Below, piece by piece: positions 18,604 through 27,622 of a DNA stretch of 64,000 bases. The DNA is taken from assembly GCF_000021305.1 (NCBI RefSeq), contig NC_011772.1:3138001-3202000 (forward strand), in the 5' to 3' direction. How positions within the stretch are numbered: the first letter of the stretch is position 1; each line of letters opens with the position of its first letter. Origin of the DNA: Bacillus cereus G9842 (GTDB lineage Bacteria; Bacillota; Bacilli; Bacillales; Bacillaceae_G). The translations under genes and the position numbers were made by a program. The notes beneath the pieces are model-generated. The model was not told where the DNA came from and did no database searches. It saw nothing but the letters and a program-made list of their open reading frames with translations.

Positions 18604-19269
18604 TTAGAAGATACTTTTGTTATCATTATGGTCAGCTGCTTTATTTTTCTTATAACTTGATGACGTACTCTGGTGTACGAATAAGTGATCTATTACTTTT
18701 TTAGTAAGTGGTATAAAGAAATTCAGTAATAACCCACCTAAACAAACAGTTAATATAGTTCCAACACCAATTGGTCCATGTAAAATCGTTGCCATTATTA
18801 AGAATATAAGGTAAATAAATGTTCGTGCTATAAAAATATTCGTTCTAGTTAATTCTTGTATGATTAAAGTTAATCGGTCAATTGGAATGGGAGCAAAATT
18901 TGTTTGTAAATATATTGCAGTTCCTAATCCTGTAATAACTAATCCGATTCCAAAATAAATCATTTTACTGTACCATATTTCAGGTGTAATTAAATCGCGT
19001 AATAAAAATAGCCACACATCAATACCAATACCCGTTATGAATGCTGTTAACAACCCTAGTACCTCTGGTCTTTGTCTTTTTAATTTCGAATTACAACATA
19101 TTAATAATAAAGCTATTATTATTTCCCAGCTTCCCACAGTAAGCCCCACATTTAAAGAAAGTCCTACTAAAAGTGCATCAAAAGGTGAAGTGCCAAAATC
19201 TGATTGTATTGTGACAGAAATACCAAGGGTTAATATTAAAATTCCTAATACATAAAAAACATACTTCAT
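18604..19269 (-). CDS. YczE/YyaS/YitT-family membrane protein
   Basis: Integral membrane protein, about 221 residues from the Met at 19269 (AAGAGGT eight bases before it; the frame stays open to 19293). Five or six hydrophobic segments are visible and the family pattern FGTSPFDALLVGLS near residue 30 and NFAPIPIDRLTLIIQEL near residue 128, a pseudo-repeat typical of this family. B. subtilis YczE is needed for antibiotic biosynthesis by an unknown mechanism; no function is inferred here. It is divergent from a MarR regulator, with two candidate operators between them, so it is probably under that regulator. Confidence 0.82.
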   Translation of the reverse strand: MKYVFYVLGILILTLGISVTIQSDFGTSPFDALLVGLSLNVGLTVGSWEIIIALLLICCNSKLKRQRPEVLGLLTAFITGIGIDVWLFLLRDLITPEIWYSKMIYFGIGLVITGLGTAIYLQTNFAPIPIDRLTLIIQELTRTNIFIARTFIYLIFLIMATILHGPIGVGTILTVCLGGLLLNFFIPLTKKVIDHLFVHQSTSSSYKKNKAADHNDNKSIF

Positions 19270-19295
19270 TTTAATCAACCTCTTCATCGTCATTT

Positions 19296-19357
19296 TTGTT
19301 GCATTTACAATAAAAATATTTTATATTAAATGTAACTTCAAATTGTTGCATTTGCAA
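19296..19357. promoter_or_regulatory. Paired MarR-type operators
   Basis: TTGTTGCATTTACAA at 19296-19310 and TTGTTGCATTTGCAA at 19343-19357, each containing an inverted TTGCA-TT-T(G/A)CAA core, in the divergent promoter region of the YczE-like gene and marR. Their starts are 47 bp apart. Confidence 0.6.
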
Positions 19358-19383
19358 TAAAAACAAAAGATAAGGAGTTCATT

Positions 19384-20380
<997 letters not shown>

Positions 20381-20403
20381 CTTTTTTTGAAAGGTGGGCT
20401 ATT

Positions 20404-21027
20404 ATGTATATTCCAAAGTATTTTAAAGTCACAAATGTTGATGAAATTTGGGATTTTGTTCAAAAAAACTCTTTTGGAACAATCGTCACAACTAAAAAAG
20501 AGAAACCAATCGCAACTCATTTGCCCTTTGGATTAACTAAACAAGGCGATGACTATTTTATTACTGGACATATGGCTTATGGGAACCCCCAGTGGAGAAC
20601 ATTTGAAACCTGCGAAGATGTTCTTGTAATGTTTCAGGGACCGCACTCTTACATCTCTTCTTCTTGGTATGAAAATGAAGAAGTTCCAACATGGAATTAT
20701 CAAGCCGTTCATATATATGGTAAAGCAAGTATTTTAGATAAACAGGAATTAATAGATGAATTAACAACAATGTTGAAAAAATATGAAGAACATCGTGAAA
20801 ATCCAATATTATGGGATAAACTTTCCCCCACTCTCTTAGAAAATGAACTGAAAGGGATAGTTGGGTTTAAAATTAAAGTAGGAGACATCCAGGCTGCATA
20901 TAAATTAAGTCAAAATCGGAATGAGAGGGATTATAGTAATATTATTGATAAATTGTACGATGAAGGAAATCCAGATGCGAAACAAATGGCAAAACTCATG
21001 GGGAATAGATTAAACAATCACATATAG
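20404..21027 (+). CDS. paiB: FMN-binding split-barrel regulator PaiB
   Basis: A 207-residue protein, the same length as B. subtilis PaiB, with the same landmarks: MYIPKYFKVTNVDEIWDFVQ at the N-terminus, NPQWRTF, VMFQGPHSYISSSWY, VPTWNYQAVHIYGKA and the C-terminal helix GFKIKVGDIQAAYKLSQNRN. PaiAB were described as negative effectors of degradative-enzyme synthesis and sporulation genes; the split-barrel fold binds FMN-like ligands and the true biochemical role is unsettled. Last gene of the marR-paiA-paiB run; a terminator follows. Confidence 0.92.
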   Translation: MYIPKYFKVTNVDEIWDFVQKNSFGTIVTTKKEKPIATHLPFGLTKQGDDYFITGHMAYGNPQWRTFETCEDVLVMFQGPHSYISSSWYENEEVPTWNYQAVHIYGKASILDKQELIDELTTMLKKYEEHRENPILWDKLSPTLLENELKGIVGFKIKVGDIQAAYKLSQNRNERDYSNIIDKLYDEGNPDAKQMAKLMGNRLNNHI

Positions 21028-21060
21028 TTCATTGTAATTCAACTCTCACATTTCAAAATT

Positions 21061-21098
21061 AAAGAAAAGACTGGAGGGCTTTATCGGCAGTTTTCTTT
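21061..21098 (+). terminator. Terminator of paiAB
   Basis: AAAGAAAAGACTG / CAGTTTTCTTT (one mismatch) with a 14-base loop downstream of the paiB stop. Confidence 0.7.
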
Positions 21099-21160
21099 AG
21101 AACGTAAAAGATTGAGCTTAAAGTGCATGGGGGTTAATTATAAATATAGATCCATTAGAA

Positions 21161-21201
21161 AAGAATCTATTTTGAAAAAAGATTATTCAAAATAGATTCT
21201 T
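21161..21201. terminator. Long hairpin between convergent paiB and yitT-like genes
   Basis: Perfect 14-bp arms AAGAATCTATTTTG / CAAAATAGATTCTT with a 13-base loop. It serves the leftward YitT-like gene and probably also the rightward transcript. Confidence 0.8.
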
Positions 21202-21240
21202 ACGTTTTAGTATTAAGATTATTTTAATCAAAAATAATTT

Positions 21241-22080
21241 CTAAGCCTTCGAAATATCAACAAATCCTTCTCCGAACACATCACGAACATCGTGTATAGC
21301 GATGAACGCCGCCGGATCCGTAGTTTGAACAATCCGCTTTAGCTTCACTACTTCTTGCTTATTAATAACAACATAAAGAATTTCCTTTGGAGTTTTCGTG
21401 TAATAGCCATGACCTGAGTACACAGTAACCCCTCTGCCCATTAAGGTAGTTACCTTCCCAGCTATTTCATTCGGGTTATCAGAAATAATCGTAATGGCTT
21501 TCTTCGGATTTAAACCTTCAATTACAAACTCCATCACTTTCGTTGCTACATATAGCATAATAATTGTTATCATCAGTTTTTCTGCACCAATGATGAAATA
21601 AGATGAAAACGCAACAATTAAATCGAAGAACAGTAGACCGTAGCTAATGCTCCAGCCTAAATATTTATGCGTCATCCTTGCTAAGATGGTAGTACCTGCA
21701 GTTGTTCCACCAACGCGAATAATAAGACCAATCCCGCACCCAATAAATATTCCTCCGAAAATGGCATTTACAAGCATTTCATCCGAAGCAATCGTCCAGC
21801 CTTCTGTCAAATGAAGAAATAGCGAGTTCGTAACTACAGCGATAATCGTATAAATTGTTGTAATCTTATTTAAAAACTTATAACCGGCTATTAACAAAAT
21901 CGCATTTAAAATTAAGTTAACTAAGCCCGGTGACCATTCAAATAAATAGTACGTAATAATCGTGATACCTGTTACCCCACCCTCACCAAACTCGTTCGGG
22001 ATAACAAACAAATTAACACCTAACGCAAAAAGAAATGCACCGATAATAATAAAAATAATGTCTGTCGTTCTTTTTTTCAT
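21241..22080 (-). CDS. YitT-family membrane protein (DUF161 + DUF2179)
   Basis: About 279 residues from the ATG at 22080 (AGTGAGGT before it; a GTG at 22092 is the alternative). Five or six membrane segments occupy the first 190 residues, with GEGGVTGITIITYYLF near residue 33 and GGTTAGTTILARMTHKYLG near residue 128, both family marks. A cytoplasmic DUF2179 domain follows (KKAITIISDNPNEIAGKV ... GHGYYTKTPKEILYVVI). Function unknown for the family. Monocistronic. Confidence 0.9.
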   Translation of the reverse strand: MKKRTTDIIFIIIGAFLFALGVNLFVIPNEFGEGGVTGITIITYYLFEWSPGLVNLILNAILLIAGYKFLNKITTIYTIIAVVTNSLFLHLTEGWTIASDEMLVNAIFGGIFIGCGIGLIIRVGGTTAGTTILARMTHKYLGWSISYGLLFFDLIVAFSSYFIIGAEKLMITIIMLYVATKVMEFVIEGLNPKKAITIISDNPNEIAGKVTTLMGRGVTVYSGHGYYTKTPKEILYVVINKQEVVKLKRIVQTTDPAAFIAIHDVRDVFGEGFVDISKA

Positions 22081-22297
22081 ACAGTACCTCACTTCTTATG
22101 TAAATATTTATTCTGCCATAAACTCTCACTATTATATCGTGGAATATTCAAATCGAACAGTGGTTTGTTTTTATTTTAATATAAGATAAAAAATCAACAT
22201 TATTTATTATGTACTGCAAATAAAGTTTTGATTTCAACCGTAATTTACTCTTAAAAAGAAATGCTAAACATTGACTTGCACAAATTTCAAATAAAAA

Positions 22298-22342
22298 AGT
22301 ACCCATCTAATTGTCATACGCAATGAGAATTAGATGGGTACT
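22298..22342. terminator. Terminator downstream of the secreted-protein gene
   Basis: Perfect 15-bp arms AGTACCCATCTAATT / AATTAGATGGGTACT with a 15-base loop, and an AAAAAA run on the left (T run on the minus strand). Confidence 0.85.
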
Positions 22343-22411
22343 GCATGATACATTTAGTTTTTACATGTATTGTTTGGAGAAAATTGCAAATAACGACCTA
22401 TACTCGCCTTA

Positions 22412-23053
22412 TTAAGACCAAATCCATACATCATCATTATTTTCAGCGTTCGTCTTTGCTTCATGAACTTTTTCAATATGATCAACTGTGTTCCAGTTAA
22501 TAGAAATACCACCCCAGCCCACATACTCCATATCAATTTTCACTTTCTCACCCACATTAAATACTTGTCCCTTTGTTAAGAAAACATCAATAATATCTTT
22601 CTTCCCATTTAGCGATGGATACTCAACTACAACATATTTAGTAGCACCGTCTCCCTCATCTTCCATCGTTCCTACTTTTGATACTTCTCCAATTACATAA
22701 TTAGGTGAGCCATCTTCTTTCATGTGCATACCTAACTTGTTTGTTGTATTTTCAACTGCAGTTGCAACCATATATTCTGTAAAATTACGCATCATAGATC
22801 CAGTAGCTTTTACTTCATCTCCTACTTTCACATTTGAAAGTGAATCAATATACACACTAACCGGTTCCTCATATTGCTTAGATTTTACAACAATTACACC
22901 GTTATCTACTTCTACTACTCGTCCTTCTAACGTCGAGAAATTCGATTCAATAGAAGCTGCACTCGCTTTTGTTACTTCTAGTCCTGGTAAATTTGTTCCT
23001 GATAATGCTGCGATCCCTAAAGCACCTGCTAAAATTATTTTTTTCATACCCAT
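22412..23053 (-). CDS. Secreted protein, function unknown
   Basis: A 213-residue protein with a signal peptide (MGMKKIILAGALGIAALSG..., cleavage probably after ASA near residue 32). The mature part seems to hold two beta-rich repeats of OB-fold type: LEGRVVEVDNGVIVVKSK ... VKVGDEVKATGSM and VIGEVSKVG ... FNVGEKVKIDMEYVG. No catalytic motif is seen. GGAG lies upstream of the ATG. It is divergent from the MccF-like gene, with a palindrome between them. Confidence 0.75.
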   Translation of the reverse strand: MGMKKIILAGALGIAALSGTNLPGLEVTKASAASIESNFSTLEGRVVEVDNGVIVVKSKQYEEPVSVYIDSLSNVKVGDEVKATGSMMRNFTEYMVATAVENTTNKLGMHMKEDGSPNYVIGEVSKVGTMEDEGDGATKYVVVEYPSLNGKKDIIDVFLTKGQVFNVGEKVKIDMEYVGWGGISINWNTVDHIEKVHEAKTNAENNDDVWIWS

Positions 23054-23088
23054 TATGAAACATCTCCATTCATGATGATTGTATTTGT

Positions 23089-23331
23089 TTGATTGGTATC
23101 GACCAACCTGTAATCATTATAGTTACAGGTAGTGAAAATAACAACCGTTTTCCTCATGCAATGTTGCATACTGTAATTTTTAAATATACAACAATGAGTC
23201 TAGATTCTCGAGTTACAGCAGGTGAAATTGTTGATGATGAAGAAGCTAATGTTATGCATCATATTTTTCAGCGCTACGATTTGTATAGCCGTAGTTCATT
23301 ACATTATGTAGGAGCGGGATTCATATGTTAA
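23089..23331 (+). CDS. Possible small ORF upstream of the MccF-like gene
   Basis: An 80-codon frame from a TTG; internal ATG starts exist at residues 24 and 36. It ends by overlapping the first codons of the peptidase gene (ATGTTAA), the arrangement of translational coupling. The residues SLDSRVTAGEIVDDEEANVM look protein-like, but no family is recognised and no good ribosome binding site is seen. It may be a relic or a leader. Confidence 0.3.
   Translation: MIGIDQPVIIIVTGSENNNRFPHAMLHTVIFKYTTMSLDSRVTAGEIVDDEEANVMHHIFQRYDLYSRSSLHYVGAGFIC
23106..23130. promoter_or_regulatory. Palindromic operator-like site between divergent genes
   Basis: ACCTGTAA / TTACAGGT, perfect 8-bp arms around a 9-base centre, 53 bases from the start of the secreted-protein gene. 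Confidence 0.45.
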
Positions 23332-24356
23332 TAAAACCAAAGAGATTACAGCCAGGAGATATCGTGGCGACAGTAAGTCCTTCATGGGGAGGAGCAGGTG
23401 ATTCTGAAATAAGATGGCGATATGAGCAAGGAGTAAAAAGATTAGAAGAGGTTTTTCGTCTTACGGTTATCCCAATGCCAAATAGTTTAAAAGGTAGCGA
23501 ATACCTTTATAACAATCCAGAGGCTCGTGCGGAAGATATAATGACTGCATTTAAAGATACACGCGTGAAAGCAATTATCGCGAATATTGGTGGTGAAGAT
23601 AGCATCCGGTTACTCCCCTATATAGATTTTAATGTGATACGCGAAAACCCGAAAATTTTTATGGGGTACTCTGACGTTACTATTTCACATTTATTTTGTC
23701 ATAAAGCAGGCCTTTCCTCTTTATACGGTCCAGCAATTTTGACTGATTTTGCTGAAAATGTAGAGATGGATCCATATACAGTTGAAATGGTAAATCGAAC
23801 TCTCTTTTCAAATGAAACGATTGACGAAATTCAACCAGCTCATGAATGGACGAGTGAGCGTTTAGAATGGATAGAGAGTAATAAGGATACAAGACGTACG
23901 ATGCAGCAAAACAAAGGATATGAGCTACTTCAAGGCTCTACTACTGTACAAGGGCGTTTAATTGGTGGTTGTATAGAAGTACTGGAATTTGCAAAAGGAA
24001 CGGAACTTTGGCCTGAGAAAAAACATTGGGAGAATAGTATTCTTTTCTTTGAAACCTCTGAAGATCATCCGGAACCAAGTTATATAAAATATTGGTTACG
24101 AAATTATGCAGCGCAAGGTATTCTGCAAAAAGCAAAAGGTATCATCTTCGGTAAACCGAAAGATGAACAATATTATGAAGAATATAAACATGAAATACTG
24201 CTGGTTATGAAGGAACATCATTTAGAAGATTTACCGATTCTTTATAATTTAAATTTTGGCCATACCGAGCCAAAGTTTATTTTACCTTACGGCGCGTTGG
24301 CAGAAATTGATTGTGAAAATGTATCTTTTTCTATTTTAGAGAGTGGCGTGGAATGA
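23325..24356 (+). CDS. S66-family peptidase, MccF-like (microcin C self-immunity type)
   Basis: Serine carboxypeptidase of family S66, 343 residues, cytoplasmic. The nucleophile elbow FMGYSDVT (Ser near residue 118) and the later catalytic Glu (FFETSED region, near residue 245) and His (LNFGHTEPKF, near residue 310) form the Ser-Glu-His triad of this family. MccF enzymes cleave the amide bond of microcin C-type aminoacyl-nucleotides; LD-carboxypeptidases of the same family trim muropeptides. The layout GGCIEVLEF ... ETSEDHPEPSYI favours the MccF branch. GGAG precedes the ATG. Confidence 0.88.
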   Translation: MLIKPKRLQPGDIVATVSPSWGGAGDSEIRWRYEQGVKRLEEVFRLTVIPMPNSLKGSEYLYNNPEARAEDIMTAFKDTRVKAIIANIGGEDSIRLLPYIDFNVIRENPKIFMGYSDVTISHLFCHKAGLSSLYGPAILTDFAENVEMDPYTVEMVNRTLFSNETIDEIQPAHEWTSERLEWIESNKDTRRTMQQNKGYELLQGSTTVQGRLIGGCIEVLEFAKGTELWPEKKHWENSILFFETSEDHPEPSYIKYWLRNYAAQGILQKAKGIIFGKPKDEQYYEEYKHEILLVMKEHHLEDLPILYNLNFGHTEPKFILPYGALAEIDCENVSFSILESGVE

Positions 24357-24377
24357 ATAAAAACACTCCTATGAGAT

Positions 24378-24827
24378 ATGTCTGTGAATTGGTACTTTTT
24401 AAAAGTATATAATTGGAGGGAGATTACGTGTATAGAAGTAACATTTACAGTAAGTAAATGGGATGAAAAACCAATCGATGATACTAGAAAAGATTTCCCT
24501 ATTAATATTGCACATGTCGAATATGATATTGATGGTGAATTAAAAGGAAAAGCTTTTGTTGAATACTTCTTATATTATTTAGACTCAAATATAAATGATG
24601 GTCACTTAGCTACTGCTAAAATTTCTGGATTTTTACACTTTGAAGGAATTTATAAGGGGCAACAAGGGACATTTACAGCTATAGAGCAAGGAATATTTGA
24701 TAAAGGAAATTTAGATTCCCCAGGAACAATTATTAAAGCTACTGGTAACTTAGAAAATCTGAGAGGGTCCTATAATTATCAGTTTACAGGTCAAACCAGT
24801 AAACTAATTTTAGAGTTGGAATTTTAG
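24378..24827 (+). CDS. DUF3224-like small beta protein
   Basis: The recognisable domain starts with EVTFTVSKWDEKPI and runs to the end: it is about 130 residues, with DGHLATAKISGFLHFEGI and GQQGTFTAIEQGIF and a Gly-rich LENLRGSYNYQFTGQ, consistent with the DUF3224 beta-barrel family. The 5' end is odd. The ATG at 24378 has no ribosome binding site, while GGAGGG at 24416-24421 is followed by a GTG that is out of frame by one base. A one-base insertion at the start codon, or a non-standard start near 24433, is possible. Confidence 0.6.
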   Translation: MSVNWYFLKVYNWREITCIEVTFTVSKWDEKPIDDTRKDFPINIAHVEYDIDGELKGKAFVEYFLYYLDSNINDGHLATAKISGFLHFEGIYKGQQGTFTAIEQGIFDKGNLDSPGTIIKATGNLENLRGSYNYQFTGQTSKLILELEF

Positions 24828-24850
24828 CGAAATATCCTATAATTTAGTGG

Positions 24851-24886
24851 AAAAGACATTTCTTGTAATACTAGGAATGTCCTTTT
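24851..24886. terminator. Hairpin overlapping the end of the broken MaoC gene
   Basis: AAAAGACATT / AATGTCCTTTT imperfect hairpin with an A run on the left and a T run on the right, after the DUF3224 gene and across the stop of the leftward gene. Confidence 0.6.
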
Positions 24887-25089
24887 TGTTGACGAGCTAG
24901 TACGTTATAGTCACCACCAATTTTTATAGGCAGCGTTGATGTTAATAGTCCTTGTACAACGAATCTCCCTTGCTCATCTGGCGTAACATGATGAACACCT
25001 TCATCTTTCGATACTTCCGTAAATAGCGCAACATCTTCTTTTGTAAACGTTCGTTCAAAGGTGATTTTTTCGCCTACTTGTAATTTCAT
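24871..25089 (-). pseudogene. Truncated MaoC-like hydratase gene
   Basis: From the ATG at 25089 (GAGGAGG upstream) the protein reads MKLQVGEKITFERTFTKEDV and reaches GLLTSTLPIKIGGDYNVLAR, the conserved middle of MaoC/(R)-enoyl-CoA hydratase hot-dog proteins. It then stops after six unrelated residues at 72 in total; the family needs about 125-140. The 3' half is gone and the stop lies inside a terminator hairpin, which points to a deletion fusing the gene to downstream sequence. Probably non-functional. Confidence 0.65.
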
Positions 25090-25124
25090 CCCATGCGCCT
25101 CCTCAAAAACTCTTTTAAAATAAG

Positions 25125-25155
25125 AAAAACCGAAACTATAATCATTTCGGTTTTT
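25125..25155 (-). terminator. Terminator of the serC-serA-DUF1015 operon
   Basis: AAAAACCGAAA / TTTCGGTTTTT, nine-base loop, directly after the DUF1015 stop. Confidence 0.85.
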
Positions 25156-25176
25156 CAAAACTGTAGAAGTCTATAT

Positions 25177-26424
25177 TTACTTTAAAGAATGTACAAACAA
25201 CCCGCTGCGCAGTTTCGGTTCAAACCACGTTGATTTTGGCGGCATAACTTCTCCAGCGTCTGCGATTGCTAATAACGATTCCATTGGTGTCGGATATAGT
25301 GAGAACGCTGCTTTATATTCACCGCTATTTACAAGGCGTTCTAGTTCTTCTAACCCGCGGATTCCTCCGACAAAATCAACGCGTGAATCAGATCGCGGAT
25401 CGTGTATTTCAAGTACTTGGCTTAATAAATGATCTTGCAGAATAGATACATCCAAACCTTTCACGAGATCATTCGCATCAAACGTTTCCTCTTTCACTGT
25501 AAGCTTATACCACTTCTCATTTACATACATTCCAAATGTTTTTGGCTCATTTGGTTTATACGGAGAAACAGCCGCTTCTTCTACATAAAAGTATTGCGCT
25601 ATTTGTTTTAAAAACTGTTCTTCTGATAAACCATTTAAATCTTTTACAACTCGGTTATAGTCCCAAATGGATAACTCATCGTGTGGGAATAAAACAGATA
25701 AGAAGAAATTAAATTCCTCTTCTCCTGTGTAATTCGGATATTGTTCTCTTCGCATGATCCCTACTTTTGCAGCTGATGCAGAACGGTGATGCCCATCTGC
25801 AATGTACAGGTTAGGAATATCTTCAAATAAGTTTACTAAACTTGCAATTACTTCTTCATCAGCTATTTTCCAAGCAACGTGCCTAACGCCGTCTTCTGCT
25901 GTAAATGTATAGATTGGCGCATGTTCTTCTTTCCAGCTGGCAATGAAATGCTTTATCTCTTCTTTTGTACGATACGTTAAAAAGATAGGACCCGTATTTG
26001 CATCACACACATCTACGTGACGAATACGATCTAGCTCTTTTTCATGACGCGTTCTCTCATGTTTTTTAATTGTATCATCTTCATACTCATCAATAGATGT
26101 ACAAACGACAAGGCCTGACTGCGTTCTTCCCTGCATCGTCAGTTCATAAATGTATAACGCTGGCTCTTCGTCTTGAATGAACACTTCTTCTCGTATAAAT
26201 CGATTTAAATTTTCACCCGCTTTTTCATATACACGATCATCGTACGGTGAAAGTGCCGGGTCTAAATCAATTTCTGCTTTATCAACATGCAAGAAAGAAT
26301 ATGGATTCCCTTTTACAACTTCTCTTGCCTCTTCACTATTTAATACGTCATACGGTAAAGCTGCCACTTGTGCCGCTTTTTCCTCTACTGGACGAATGGC
26401 CCGAAACGGTCGTATTTTTGCCAC
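25177..26424 (-). CDS. DUF1015 family protein
   Basis: A 415-residue soluble protein starting at a GTG (26424) behind AAGGAGAGAGG. It begins AKIRPFRAIRPVEEKAAQVA, includes the family's PYDVLNSEEAREVVKGNPYSFLHV pattern near residue 30 and YIADGHHRSASAAKV near residue 205 (a conserved DGHHR motif), and ends with the PPKSTWFEPKLRSGLFVHSL signature. The function is not established. It follows serA by about 13 bases in serC-serA-DUF1015; co-occurrence with serine biosynthesis genes in Bacillus suggests a link to serine or hydroxypyruvate metabolism, but this is inference. Confidence 0.9.
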   Translation of the reverse strand: MAKIRPFRAIRPVEEKAAQVAALPYDVLNSEEAREVVKGNPYSFLHVDKAEIDLDPALSPYDDRVYEKAGENLNRFIREEVFIQDEEPALYIYELTMQGRTQSGLVVCTSIDEYEDDTIKKHERTRHEKELDRIRHVDVCDANTGPIFLTYRTKEEIKHFIASWKEEHAPIYTFTAEDGVRHVAWKIADEEVIASLVNLFEDIPNLYIADGHHRSASAAKVGIMRREQYPNYTGEEEFNFFLSVLFPHDELSIWDYNRVVKDLNGLSEEQFLKQIAQYFYVEEAAVSPYKPNEPKTFGMYVNEKWYKLTVKEETFDANDLVKGLDVSILQDHLLSQVLEIHDPRSDSRVDFVGGIRGLEELERLVNSGEYKAAFSLYPTPMESLLAIADAGEVMPPKSTWFEPKLRSGLFVHSLK

Positions 26425-26437
26425 ATTCCTCTCTCCT

Positions 26438-27610
26438 TTACACAATCATTCGAACGGCTACAACACCTGTAATTTTGCTTATATTTTCTACAATATTCTC
26501 TTTTATTATATCATCAATTCCGTTATCGATATCAATCATTGTGTATGCCCAAGAATGTTTACTACGATTAATCATATCGGCAATATTAATATGATGTTCC
26601 GCTAAGCATCCTGTAATTTGCCCTACCATATTCGGGACGTTTTGATGCATAATTGTAATTCGTTTCTTTCCGATATACGGCAATTCTACGTTTGGATAAT
26701 TTACTGAATTACGAATATTTCCTGTCTCTAAATATTCACGTAATTGGCGCGCTGCCATGAATGCACAGTTTTCTTCTGATTCGGACGTAGATGCACCAAG
26801 GTGAGGCGTCGCTGTTACATTTTTCATCTTTATCACATTTTCATTTGGGAAGTCTGTTACGTAATGCGTAATAACATCTTCTTCTAACGCTTTTTGAAGA
26901 ACATTTTCATCTACAAGTTCTCCTCTTGAGAAATTGAATAAACGCATACCTTTTTTCATCTTCTCTATAGCGTGTTCCCCAATAATTCCCTTCGTTTGAT
27001 TTGTAAGAGGAATATGAAGGGTAATATAATCACACGTTGCAAAAATTTCATCAAGGCTAAATGCTCTTTGCACATGTGTAGAAAGACGCCAAGCTGTTTC
27101 AACTGAAATATAAGGATCATATCCAATAACGTCCATCCCTAACGCTAACGCATCGTTCGCAACTAAAGCACCGATTGCGCCAAGGCCAATTACACCTAGA
27201 CGTTTTCCTGCAATTTCTGATCCAACGAATTGTTTTTTTCCTGATTCAACAAGCTGCGGTACTTCTTCACCCTCTAAATTTTTCGTCCAGCTTACACCGT
27301 TAATAATGTTACGTGAAGACATAATAAGGCTGGCGATAATAAGTTCCTTTACTGCATTGGCATTCGCTCCTGGTGTATTAAATACTACAATCCCTTTTTC
27401 TGTACATCGCTCGACAGGAATATTATTTACACCAGCACCAGCTCTTGCAATCGCCTTTAAGTCTTTTGAAAACTCTTCTTGGTGTAAAGAATAGCTGCGA
27501 AGTAAAATACCATCTGGGTGGTCCATTCTATCCCCTACTTCATAACGCTCTCCGTCAAGAACTTGCAAACCCTTTTCTGCAATTTGATTTAACGTTTGAA
27601 CACGAAACAT
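26438..27610 (-). CDS. serA: D-3-phosphoglycerate dehydrogenase (short form with ACT domain)
   Basis: First enzyme of serine biosynthesis: oxidises 3-phosphoglycerate to phosphohydroxypyruvate with NAD+. It has 390 residues, the short form lacking the intervening domain. The NAD fold has GVIGLGAIGALVAND (GxGxxG near residue 145), the catalytic Arg is in NFSRGELVDE, and the catalytic His in TPHLGASTSESEENCA. The last 75 residues (ITIMHQNVPNMVGQIT ...) form an ACT domain that may sense serine. It sits 12 bases after serC on the same transcript. Confidence 0.92.
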   Translation of the reverse strand: MFRVQTLNQIAEKGLQVLDGERYEVGDRMDHPDGILLRSYSLHQEEFSKDLKAIARAGAGVNNIPVERCTEKGIVVFNTPGANANAVKELIIASLIMSSRNIINGVSWTKNLEGEEVPQLVESGKKQFVGSEIAGKRLGVIGLGAIGALVANDALALGMDVIGYDPYISVETAWRLSTHVQRAFSLDEIFATCDYITLHIPLTNQTKGIIGEHAIEKMKKGMRLFNFSRGELVDENVLQKALEEDVITHYVTDFPNENVIKMKNVTATPHLGASTSESEENCAFMAARQLREYLETGNIRNSVNYPNVELPYIGKKRITIMHQNVPNMVGQITGCLAEHHINIADMINRSKHSWAYTMIDIDNGIDDIIKENIVENISKITGVVAVRMIV

Positions 27611-27622
27611 ATCCCCATCTCC

